A DNA stretch of 64,000 nucleotides from positions 302,752 to 366,751 of the forward strand of contig NZ_JAGYIM010000011.1 of assembly GCF_018402695.1 (NCBI RefSeq), written 5' to 3'. Below are positions 38,058 to 46,362 of this stretch, piece after piece. The DNA is from Arsukibacterium sp. (GTDB lineage Bacteria; Pseudomonadota; Gammaproteobacteria; Enterobacterales; Alteromonadaceae). Position 1 is the stretch's first letter; each line of letters opens with the position of its first letter. The translations under genes were made by a program, and so were the position numbers. The notes beneath the pieces are model-generated. The model had not been told where the DNA came from. It worked only from the letters and a program-made list of their open reading frames with translations, and did no database searches.

Positions 38058-39351
38058 TGGAATTAGCCGTATTAGTATTGTTAGTGGTATTTTTTGGCTT
38101 ATTGCTGTTAAACGTACCAATCTCGTTTTGTATTGGCCTGGCCACTCTGGCCACCATCTTGCTCAGTGTCGACTTTATGCCGGCCGTAACCACTATGGCG
38201 CAGCGGATGGCGGGAGGTATCAACAGCTTTGCCTTACTGGCGATCCCGTTCTTTATTTTGTCGGGCTTAATTATGGGCCGCGGCGGCATTGCCAAACGCT
38301 TAATTGAATGTGCAATGGCCTTAATTGGCATGCTGCCGGGCGGGTTGGCACTGGTAAATGTGGTGTCGTGTATGTTTTTCGGAGCGATTTCCGGCTCGGC
38401 CGTCGCCGCGACCTCGGCCATTGGCAGTTTTATGCTGCCGGAAATGAAAAAGCAGGGTTACGATGTCAATTACAGCGCGGCGGTGACGGCCGCTGCAGCC
38501 ACAACCGGTATGTTAATTCCGCCCAGTAATATTTTAATTGTATACGCCATTGCCAGTGGCGGGGTATCGATAGCCGCATTATTTATTGCCGGCTACCTGC
38601 CGGGCATTTTACTGGGTATTGCGCTGATGATTGTCTGCGCTGGCTACGCCAAAATAAAAGGCTACCCGGTAGGGGCAAGGTTACCGTTAAAATTAGTGGT
38701 GCAAAAAATTGCTGCTGCTGTCCCCAGTCTATTTATGATCTTTCTGGTTATCGGCGGCATTATCAGCGGTATTTTTACCGCGACCGAAGCGGGCGCTATC
38801 GCCGTGGTGTATTCGCTGATTTTGGCCGTGGGTATCTACCGGGAAGTTAAAACCTCTGAGTTGCCGGCAGTACTGATGAAAGCAGCAGAAACAACAGCCA
38901 TTGTTATGGCATTAATTGCTACTTCATCAGCCATGTCGTGGATTTTGTCTTATGAGCAAATTCCGCAAGCGATTAGTGCCGCCATGCTGACAATCAGTGA
39001 AAACCCGCTGCTTATTTTACTGATGATCAACCTGATTTTATTGCTGGTAGGCGCCTTTATGGACATGACACCGGCGGTACTGATTTTTACCCGATATTTC
39101 TGCCGGTTGCGGTAGAGCTGGGCATGAGCCCACTGCATTTTGGCATTATGATGGTGCTTAATCTGTCAATTGGTCTGGTGTCCCCGCCGGTGGGTAGTGT
39201 GTTATTTGTCAGCTGTGCCATCGCTAAAACCAGGATTGAAGCCATTATTAAACCACTGATGCCGCTTTATCTGGCGATGTTTGTCGTACTGATGCTGGTA
39301 ACCTATATTCCGGCAATCAGCGAATGGTTGCCGGCCCAGTTTGGTTTTTAA
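38057..39351 (+). pseudogene. dctM: TRAP transporter large permease, DctM family, broken by a one-base frameshift
   Basis: The first 352 residues, to about 39090, are a normal DctM with many helices (VPISFCIGLATLATILL, SGSAVAATSAIGSFMLPEMKKQGYD, PSNILIVYAIASGGVSI). At the conserved sequence for DMTPAVLIFTPIFLPVAVELGMSP the run of C at 39090-39092 is one base short, so the frame ends at 39115 (TRYFCRLR). The rest of the protein, GMSPLHFGIMMVLNLSIGLVSPPVG to the normal end, continues in another frame to 39351. With one C restored the product would be about 431 residues, the usual length. It is either a sequencing error in a homopolymer or a recent inactivation. Confidence 0.88.
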
Positions 39352-39375
39352 TAACTGCTGTACAGGAGAATACCG

Positions 39376-40161
39376 ATGGTAAGCTATGTTATTCCAAATC
39401 TGGCCAATGCCTGTCGTATTATCAGTCTGGTCAGCGAATCTGAACAGGGTTTAAGTTTAACTGAGTTGGAGCAGGGGTTGTCCCTGCCGAGGACAACGGC
39501 GTTTCGGATCCTGCAAACCCTTTGTCAGGAACGGGTACTGGCAAAGCAGGGCAAACGCTATCAGGTGGGTGCCCAACTTTTTAAATTAGGCATTAATGTG
39601 CTGAGCTCACAGCGCTTGTCGCAGCAAGCCCTGCCTTGTTTACAGCAACTGGCGTTAAAAACGGGGTTAAGCAGTCATCTGGCGTTACCGCACTCAGAAG
39701 GCGCGCTGTTAGTTGAGGTATGTGACAGCCCTAACCCATTGCGTCTGGCGGCCCGGCCAGGCACAGTTGCTGTGTTCAATTGCTCAGCGGCCGGTAAAGT
39801 ATTTCTGGCGCATCACTATCTGGATCAATTGGCTGAACTGGCGCAAGCCGGGCGCTTTGCCAGCCTGACGAAACGAAGCATCACCGAACTGCCACAACTG
39901 CAAAGTGAGTTGCAAAGGGTACTGGCCCGCGGCTATGCTGCAGATGAAATGGAATATCACAACGATGTGCGCTGTCTGGCGGCACCCGTTCGCAACGAGC
40001 AAGGTCAGGTGGTAGCGGCCGTTGGCGTCACCGGGCCGCTCGCGGTGTTTGGTAAACAGCCAATCACTGCTATTATTGCTGCCTTAAAACAAACTGCCAT
40101 TGATATTGCACTTAGCACCTACCGGCCGCAATTGCTGGCCGGTAACGTCAGTGGTCATTAA
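39376..40161 (+). CDS. IclR-family transcriptional regulator, KdgR-like
   Basis: A 261-residue protein with an AGGAGA site before its ATG. The N-terminal winged helix (ACRIISLVSESEQGLSLTELEQGLSLPRTTAFRILQTLCQE) is followed by the IclR ligand-binding domain (SHLALPHSEGALLVEVCDSP, FNCSAAGKVFLA, GYAADEMEYHNDVRCLAAPVRN). Position between TRAP, lacI-type and GH28 genes suggests a KDG-responsive regulator like KdgR, though its operator is not evident here. Confidence 0.87.
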   Translation: MVSYVIPNLANACRIISLVSESEQGLSLTELEQGLSLPRTTAFRILQTLCQERVLAKQGKRYQVGAQLFKLGINVLSSQRLSQQALPCLQQLALKTGLSSHLALPHSEGALLVEVCDSPNPLRLAARPGTVAVFNCSAAGKVFLAHHYLDQLAELAQAGRFASLTKRSITELPQLQSELQRVLARGYAADEMEYHNDVRCLAAPVRNEQGQVVAAVGVTGPLAVFGKQPITAIIAALKQTAIDIALSTYRPQLLAGNVSGH

Positions 40162-40162
40162 G

Positions 40163-41212
40163 ATGAGAAGTATGCAAAAACAAGCCACCATAAACGATGT
40201 TGCCCGGATTGCCGGCGTATCAAAACGCACGGTATCAAGGGTGATTAATGGCTCGCTCAGCGTTGGCGACGGCACCCGCTTGCGGGTAGAAAAGGTAATA
40301 AGCGATTTAAAATACTCGCCAAATACCCAGGCCCGGGGGTTGGCATCCAGCCGCTCTTATTTGCTGGGGCTGATTTATGACAACCCCGACGCGCTGTACT
40401 TAGATGATGTCCAGCGCGGGGTGCTGGAAGTGTGCTCTAACCTCGGTTATGAGTTGGTGGTGCACCCGTGTCGTTATCGCAGCGAATCGCTGGTGCAAGA
40501 CTGTTTGCGCTTTATGCAGCGCTCAAAGTTAGACGGGGTGATAGTGCTGCCGCCGGTATCGGAGTCAGAAACGCTAGCGCAGGCGCTGAAAGATTCTGGC
40601 AGCCCTTATGTACGGTTGAGCTCCGTGGCTCTGGATGAACCGAAGCATATAGTGGTATCGGATGACAGAGCCGCAGCAGCAGAGATGGCGCGTTATTTTG
40701 CTCAGTTAGGCCATGAAAAAATTGCCTTTATCAGTGGTCCCCAGCGTTATAAATCGTCTACCGAGCGGATGGAAGGCTTTCAGTTAGGGCTGTCAGCCTA
40801 TGGGATTAAAATTGAGCCGCAGCGGATTATCGAAGGCAATAACACCTATGAGACTGGTATTGAATGTGCCCGCCAATTGCTGCAAGCCGAGAATAAACCC
40901 ACGGCCATTTTTGCCAACAATGACCAGATGGCTGCCGGCGTGCTAAAGGTAGCGCATAGTATGGGCATCAAAGTGCCGGAGCAATTGTCGGTTGCCGGCT
41001 TCGATGACAATATGCTGGCCTCGCGGGTGATCCCGGCGCTAACCACTATCCGCCGGCCAGTGCGGCAAATGGCCCTGCTGGCCACCAGTAAAATGATTAT
41101 GTCGATTGAAAATAACGACAAAGCGGCCAGCAATGTCGCTGCCAAAGTGGCGCCAACGTTGGTGGTGCGGGAATCAACGGCCCGGGTTGCAACCCCTTCG
41201 CAACCCGAATAA
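40163..41212 (+). CDS. LacI-family transcriptional regulator of the pectin locus
   Basis: A 349-residue repressor from ATG 40163 (a second ATG at 40172 is possible). The helix-turn-helix is ATINDVARIAGVSKRTVSRVINGSLSVGDGTRLRVEKVISDLKYSPN, with the hinge NTQARGLAS. It is followed by a periplasmic-binding-protein-like sensor (LDGVIVLPP, ISGPQRYKSSTERMEGF, IFANNDQMAAGVLKVA, VAGFDDNMLASRVIPALTTIRRP). The start is one base after the IclR gene stop. The paired palindromes before GH28 and kduD, with a central CG as in LacI-type operators, are its likely targets. Family sure; effector unknown. Confidence 0.9.
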   Translation: MRSMQKQATINDVARIAGVSKRTVSRVINGSLSVGDGTRLRVEKVISDLKYSPNTQARGLASSRSYLLGLIYDNPDALYLDDVQRGVLEVCSNLGYELVVHPCRYRSESLVQDCLRFMQRSKLDGVIVLPPVSESETLAQALKDSGSPYVRLSSVALDEPKHIVVSDDRAAAAEMARYFAQLGHEKIAFISGPQRYKSSTERMEGFQLGLSAYGIKIEPQRIIEGNNTYETGIECARQLLQAENKPTAIFANNDQMAAGVLKVAHSMGIKVPEQLSVAGFDDNMLASRVIPALTTIRRPVRQMALLATSKMIMSIENNDKAASNVAAKVAPTLVVRESTARVATPSQPE

Positions 41213-41252
41213 TTTACCCTGGGGCAGGCACTTAATAGCATGCTCCGATTAT

Positions 41253-41270
41253 TTTGCTACCGATGGCAAA
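41253..41270. promoter_or_regulatory. LacI-type operator, first site of pair 2
   Basis: TTTGCTACCGATGGCAAA is one mismatch per half from TTTGCCACCGGTGGCAAA. It lies 41 bases after the LacI-family gene and 128 bases before the GH28 start. Confidence 0.78.
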
Positions 41271-41285
41271 AAATTTGGTGTTTTA

Positions 41286-41303
41286 CTTGCCACCGGTGGC
41301 AAA
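41286..41303. promoter_or_regulatory. LacI-type operator, second site of pair 2
   Basis: CTTGCCACCGGTGGCAAA matches the palindrome at 17 of 18 positions, the best site in the window. Centre-to-centre spacing to the previous site is 33 bases, the same as in the kduD region. Confidence 0.8.
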
Positions 41304-41380
41304 ATAGTTATTATAGTTGTAGCAGCATTATCGGTAAGCCATTTTAATGGTTACCGGCATGGCCAAAACAGGAGAAACAG

Positions 41381-42840
41381 ATGATAAATCCGCGTAAGCG
41401 CCTACACTTGAAAACCCTTGGTCTGGCAAGCGCCGGCTTATCATTATTATCTCTGCAGGGGTGTTCAGGCATGGCTTTATCAGCTGCTGATGGACAAAAT
41501 GATAATGTTAACAATGACGATGAAAAACAGTGGCAACAAGCCGATGCTATTATTGCCAGCATCGCCCCAACTGCGTTTCCGACACGTGACTTTCTAATTA
41601 CCAGCTATGGGGCGAAAGCTGACAACGGTTTTGACAATACCAGCGCCATCAAGGCAGCAATTACGGCCTGTAATAGTGCCGGCGGCGGCCGGGTAGTAGT
41701 GCCAGCAGGTCGTTTTGAAACCGGTGCTGTCCATTTAATGTCTAATGTGAACTTACATCTGCAGCAAAATGCCGTGTTGTCGTTTTATACCGATGCCAGT
41801 CATTATATGCCTTACGTGCTGACCCGCTGGGAAGGGGTGGAGCTGATGGGCTACTCGCCACTTATCTATGCCTTTGAGCAGGAAAATATTGGCATAACAG
41901 GGCAGGGGATCCTGGAGGGTAACGGCTCCAACAGCCAGTGGTGGCCCTGGAAAGGCAAATGGAAACATACTCCCTGGCAGCTTGATCCGACTATCGATCA
42001 GGCCAATACCCGCACCCCGCTGTTTGAGATGGCCGAGGCAGGCGCGCCGGTGAGCGAACGGTTATTTGCAGAAAATTATTTACGGCCGCCCTTTATTCAA
42101 CCGTATCGCTGCAAGCGGGTGTTGATTGAGAACGTGACTATCCGTAACTCACCGTTTTGGTTAATTAATCCGGTATTGTCTGAGGATGTGATTGTACGCG
42201 GCGTGAATTGCGTTAGTCATGGCCCGAATTCTGATGGCTGCAACCCGGAGTCCTGTAACAGGGTGCTGATTGAAAACTGCCTGTTCGATACCGGCGATGA
42301 TTGTATTGCCCTGAAATCCGGCCGCAATAACGATGGTCGCCGCCTGGCGACGCCGGTGCAAAATGTGGTTATTCAGGATTGCATGATGCGCGCTGGTCAT
42401 GGTGGCGTGGTACTGGGCAGTGAAATCTCCGGTGGCGCCCGTAATATTTTCGCCAGGCGCTGCCGGATGAGCAGCCCTGATTTAGACCGCGGCATCCGGA
42501 TTAAAACCAATTCGGTGCGTGGTGGCTTAATTGAAAATATCTATATCCGCGATATTGAAATTGGCGAAGTAACAGATGCCATCGTGATTAACTTCTTCTA
42601 TGAAGAAGGCGATGCCGGTCAGTATCTTGCCGCAGGTGAAAGAATTTGCATATCAGTAATTTACGGGTGCAAAAGGCAGAGCGCGCTTTTTTGTTACGCG
42701 GTTTTGAGCGGGCACCAATCAGCGGGGTCAGCTTGCACAATGTGCAGTTTAACCAGACAACCAGTATTGGCGTGCTGGAAAATGTGGCGCAGATCGATCA
42801 GGTCGATGTCACGTTAAATGGCCAGGAACTAAAGTTATGA
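41381..42840 (+). pseudogene. Polygalacturonase-like glycoside hydrolase family 28 lipoprotein, frameshifted near the 3' end
   Basis: The N-terminus is a lipoprotein signal ending LSLQGC (C28). The GH28 parallel beta-helix motifs follow: FPTRDFLITSYGAKADNGFDNTSAIKAAI, then NSDGCNPESC, DTGDDCIALKSG, GHGGVVLGSEISGG and RGIRIKTN, which carry the catalytic aspartates. After GDAGQY (about 42626) the frame changes. The family end (NLHISNLRVQKAERAFLLRGFERAPI) is read in another frame to 42840, while the first frame runs to 42817 with unrelated residues. The enzyme would release galacturonate from oligogalacturonides. The catalytic part is intact; the last beta-helix turns are affected. Confidence 0.85.
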
Positions 42841-42880
42841 TTTTTATTGATTTCGATGTATTTGGTGGGGCGGCAACCGG

Positions 42881-42924
42881 TTTGCCCACAGCAACACGCC
42901 GTGAATACATCCCTGTAGGCTCCG
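42881..42924 (-). repeat. Copy of a dispersed intergenic repeat
   Basis: Read on the minus strand this gives GAGCCTACAGGGATGTATT followed by CACGGCGTGTTGCTGTGGGCAAA. It matches the 46281-46323 copy (TCTACAGGGATGGGTTTACGG) and the left half of the 23161-23272 element. The surrounding 42841-43067 has no gene. Confidence 0.75.
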
Positions 42925-42998
42925 ATTTCCGGCAGTCCAGTGGCTGATCAACGGCGTTCGGTTTAGGGCAAGACCTGAGTTTCACGCTGGTGCAGTCG

Positions 42999-43022
42999 GC
43001 TCGAGCAACTCGAGCGTTTTTT
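42999..43022 (+). terminator. Terminator between GH28 and uxaA
   Basis: GCTCGAG-CAA-CTCGAGC, a seven-base perfect stem followed by G and six T residues. It ends the GH28 transcript, so uxaA needs its own promoter or readthrough. Confidence 0.7.
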
Positions 43023-43030
43023 AATCACAG

Positions 43031-43048
43031 TTTGCCACCGCTAGACAA
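43031..43048. promoter_or_regulatory. Possible LacI-type half-operator before uxaA
   Basis: The left half TTTGCCACC is perfect; the right half (GCTAGACAA) is degenerate. It lies 20 bases before the uxaA ATG at 43068. Confidence 0.4.
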
Positions 43049-43067
43049 AACAGAGATAGGCTGAATT

Positions 43068-44625
43068 ATGAGCACAGAGCAAAAACCAGGTTGCAGTACC
43101 ACGCTGGATACCCCGGCCGATATCGGCGAGCAGTTGCAGGCTGTTGCAGGTGCACCCGCGCGACAATGTGTTAGTGGCGTTGCAATCGCTGGCAAGCGGC
43201 GCCACGCTGGCTGCGCCTTATCAGCATATCACGGCCAAACAAGACGTAACGGCCGGCCATAAAGTGGCCCTGACGGCAATTGCCAAAGGTGAACCGGTAA
43301 TTAAATACGGCTTTGCCATTGGTGCTGCGACCACCGATATCAAAGCCGGTGAGCATATTCACTCGCACAATCTGGCCACTAAACTCAGTGGCCAGGTCGA
43401 TTATCGTTACGACGGTTGTCAGGCGCCGCCGCTGGCGTTTCCTGATGGTTTACCAACAGAATTTATGGGCTACCGCCGCGCCAATGGCAAAGTAGGTACC
43501 CGCAATGAGCTGTGGATCATCAACACCGTTGGCTGCGTTAACCGCGCCGCGATGCGGGTGGCCGAGCAGGCACGCAAGCTATATGGCGATGACATAGATG
43601 GCATACACGCCTTTACCCATCCGTTTGGCTGCTCGCAGCTGGGCGACGATTTAGATAATACCCGCACCCTGCTGGCAGGCTTAATTCAGCACCCTAACGC
43701 CGGCGGTGTGCTGGTAATGGGGCTGGGCTGTGAAAACAATCAATTAAGTAAACTACTGGCAGCCAGTCCGGGCGTTGATCACAGCCGCATTCGCTCTTTT
43801 AATGCCCAGCAGGTAGAAGATGAAATAGAGCAGGGCCTGGAGGCGGTCGCAGAGCTGGTGGCGCAAATGCGCAACGATAAACGTACTGCCTGTCCGGTGT
43901 CTGATTTAGTGGTAGGCATGAAATGCGGTGGCTCTGATGGTTTAAGTGGTTTAACCGCTAATCCGTTAGTGGGGCGGATTGCCGATCTGGTGGCCGCTGG
44001 CAATGGCAAGGTGGTGCTTACCGAAACTCCGGAAATGTTTGGCGCTGAGCAGGTATTTATGGCCCGCGCGGCTAATGAGCAGGTGTTTGCCGACATTGTT
44101 AAGCTGGTTAACGACTTTAAACAGTATTTTATCGATAACAAGCAACCGGTATACGAAAACCCCAGCCCGGGCAATAAAGACGGTGGTTTAACCACCTTGG
44201 AAGAAAAGTCACTCGGTGCCATTCAGAAAGGTGGCTCAGCTATCGTGCGTCAGGTTATACGCTATGGCGAAATGGCCAGCCAAAGTGGTTTAACTCTGCT
44301 GGAAGGGCCGGGTAACGATGCGGTGTCATCCACGGCGTTAACGGCAGCGGGCGCAACCTTGCTGTTGTTTACCACTGGCCGGGGCACGCCATTGGGCTTT
44401 CCGGCGCCAACGGTAAAAATTTCCTCCAACTCGGCGCTGGCCGGACGTAAGCCGCAATGGATAGATTACGACGCCGGCGGGTTACTGAAAAAAGGCCAGG
44501 ATGCTACTGAATTCAGCCAGCAGTTTTTCAGTTACCTGCTGGATGTAGCGTCGGGCAAAACCACCCGTAATGAACAAACCGATAATCGCGAAATCGCCAT
44601 CTGGAAAAACGGCGTGACCTTATAA
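43068..44625 (+). CDS. uxaA: Altronate dehydratase UxaA, with a 10-bp duplication breaking the N-terminal frame
   Basis: From 43144 the frame is a full UxaA: VHPRDNVLVALQSLASG, GHKVALTAIAKGEPVIKYG, GEHIHSHNL, the C-terminal half with GCENN, KCGGSDGLSGLTANPLVG and TTGRGTPLGFPAPTVKISSN. The best start with a ribosome site is ATG 43068 (MSTEQKPGCSTTLD), in another frame. GTTGCAGG occurs twice, ten bases apart (43133-43140 and 43143-43150). Removing one 10-bp unit joins both frames exactly as EQLQVHPRDN. A TTG at 43144 could also start the protein, losing only a few residues of the normal N-terminus. UxaA converts altronate to KDG. Confidence 0.88.
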
Positions 44626-44692
44626 CAACCAGTTAAATATAGCCCTGGCGGCTTGAGAAACAGACAGATAACAGTGAAACAGGATTTTTAAT

Positions 44693-46126
44693 ATGACAGA
44701 GAAAAAACCGGTACAGCCATTAGAACTGCATCCCGACAGGCTATTCCCGTCTGATCCTGTGCAGCGCGATATCGCCAGGCGCTTGTATCAGCACATTAAG
44801 CACTTACCGATTGTCAGCCCGCATGGCCATACCGATCCACGCTGGTTTGCTGATAACACAAACTTCGACAATGCTACCGCGTTGTTGCTACTGCCCGATC
44901 ACTATGTGTTTCGCATGTTATACAGCCAGGGCATTAAGCTGGAAGAGCTGGGTATCCGCCGTAAAGATGGTAGCGCAGTGGAAACGGATTACCGGAAAAT
45001 CTTCCATATCTTTGCCAAACATTATTACCTGTTTCGTGGCACCCCATCCCGTATCTGGCTCGACAGCGTGTTTGCTGACGTATTCGGGTTAGCAGATTGC
45101 CTGTGCGAGCAAACAGCCGATCATTATTATGACAGCATTAACGCCCAGCTGGCTAAACCTGAGTTTAAACCGCGGGCCTTGCTCGATCGCTTTAATATTG
45201 AACTGATTGCCACCACCGAAGGCGCGTTAAATGACTTAAAACATCATGCCAAACTAAAAGGCACGGGGTATGAGCACAAAGTGATTACCACCTTCCGGCC
45301 AGACGATGTTATTGATGCCGATCGTGCTGATTTTGCTGGCAATGTCGCGAAACTGGGCGAGCTTACCGGCGAAGACACGCAAAGTTGGCAGGGATACCTG
45401 GCTGCCTTGCGTAAGCGCCGGGCCTTTTTCCGTGAACATGGCGCTACCGCCACCGATCATGGCCACCCGACTGCCAATACTGCTGATTTAAGCGAAAGCG
45501 AAGCGGCTGCTTTATTCGCCCGCTGCCTGGCCGGGAATGCCAGCGCCGCCGATGCCGAGCTATTCCGCGGCCAGATGCTGACCGAAATGGCCGGTATGAG
45601 CCTGCAGGATGGCATGACTATGCAAATTCACCCGGGCGCGCATCGCAACCACAATAAGGTGATTTTTGAGCGCTTCGGCCCGGATAAAGGCGCTGATATC
45701 CCCAGCCCGACCGAGTTTGTCAGCAATTTAAAACCCTTGCTGCAAAAATACGGCAACGAAGCGGGCCTGAATATTATTCTGTTTACCCTGGACGAAACTA
45801 CTTATGCCCGCGAGTTAGCGCCACTGGCCGGCCATTATCCGGCATTAAAACTGGGCCCGGCCTGGTGGTTCCACGACAGCCCGGAGGGCATGTTGCGCTT
45901 TCGCCATCAGGTAACGGAAACCGCAGGTTTTTACAATACCGTTGGCTTCAACGACGATACCCGGGCCTTTTTATCGATACCAGCGCGGCACGATGTGGCG
46001 CGGCGGATTGACTGTCGCTTTCTGGCCGGTTTAGTCGCAGAGCACCGGCTAACCGAAGCCGAAGCACACGAACTGGCTTACGAGCTGACTTACGGCTTAG
46101 TGAAAAAAGCGTACCAGTTAAACTAA
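44693..46126 (+). CDS. uxaC: Glucuronate/galacturonate isomerase UxaC
   Basis: A 477-residue amidohydrolase-fold isomerase with the H-x-H site LPIVSPHGHTDPRWFADN, NFDNATALLLLPDHYVFRMLYSQG, and the C-terminal GLVAEHRLTEAEAHELAYELTYGLVKKAY. It converts galacturonate to tagaturonate and glucuronate to fructuronate. It follows uxaA by 67 bases in the same direction. Length as in E. coli (470). Confidence 0.95.
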   Translation: MTEKKPVQPLELHPDRLFPSDPVQRDIARRLYQHIKHLPIVSPHGHTDPRWFADNTNFDNATALLLLPDHYVFRMLYSQGIKLEELGIRRKDGSAVETDYRKIFHIFAKHYYLFRGTPSRIWLDSVFADVFGLADCLCEQTADHYYDSINAQLAKPEFKPRALLDRFNIELIATTEGALNDLKHHAKLKGTGYEHKVITTFRPDDVIDADRADFAGNVAKLGELTGEDTQSWQGYLAALRKRRAFFREHGATATDHGHPTANTADLSESEAAALFARCLAGNASAADAELFRGQMLTEMAGMSLQDGMTMQIHPGAHRNHNKVIFERFGPDKGADIPSPTEFVSNLKPLLQKYGNEAGLNIILFTLDETTYARELAPLAGHYPALKLGPAWWFHDSPEGMLRFRHQVTETAGFYNTVGFNDDTRAFLSIPARHDVARRIDCRFLAGLVAEHRLTEAEAHELAYELTYGLVKKAYQLN

Positions 46127-46187
46127 CTGGCTTTGTGAAAGTTACACCAATATCGCAAGCGCAGCTCAGTAACAGCTAAACAAAGCG

Positions 46188-46323
46188 TCTGCCGCATGGA
46201 TGCGGCAGAGACAAATTCGTCGGGAACGAATTTGAATGGCGTAGCCACCCGAAGGGCAAACTGCAGGAAGCAGTTTGTAAGTCTACAGGGATGGGTTTAC
46301 GGCGTCTTTGTGTGCTGTTGCTG
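46188..46323. repeat. Composite intergenic repeat: three perfect hairpins plus a dispersed repeat copy
   Basis: Hairpins are TCTGCCGCATGGATGCGGCAGA (46188-46209, given here as stem TCTGCCGCAT), CAAATTCGT with ACGAATTTG (46212-46234) and CAAACTGC with GCAGTTTG (46257-46277). After them, TCTACAGGGATGGGTTTACGG (from 46283) matches the repeats at 42881 and 23161. This fills most of the 236-base gap between uxaC and the reductase gene. Confidence 0.75.
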
Positions 46324-46362
46324 AGTGGAGCCAGAACCGCATAAATTGGATACAGACATTTT

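Noticed and set aside
43779-44222. 147-codon antisense frame inside uxaA
   Set aside because: Composition is that of a reverse-strand shadow; the sense strand encodes conserved UxaA motifs.
46240-46262. Further LacI-type operator (GCCACCCGAAGGGCAAA) before the reductase gene
   Set aside because: The spacing between halves is wrong and it lies within a repeat element.
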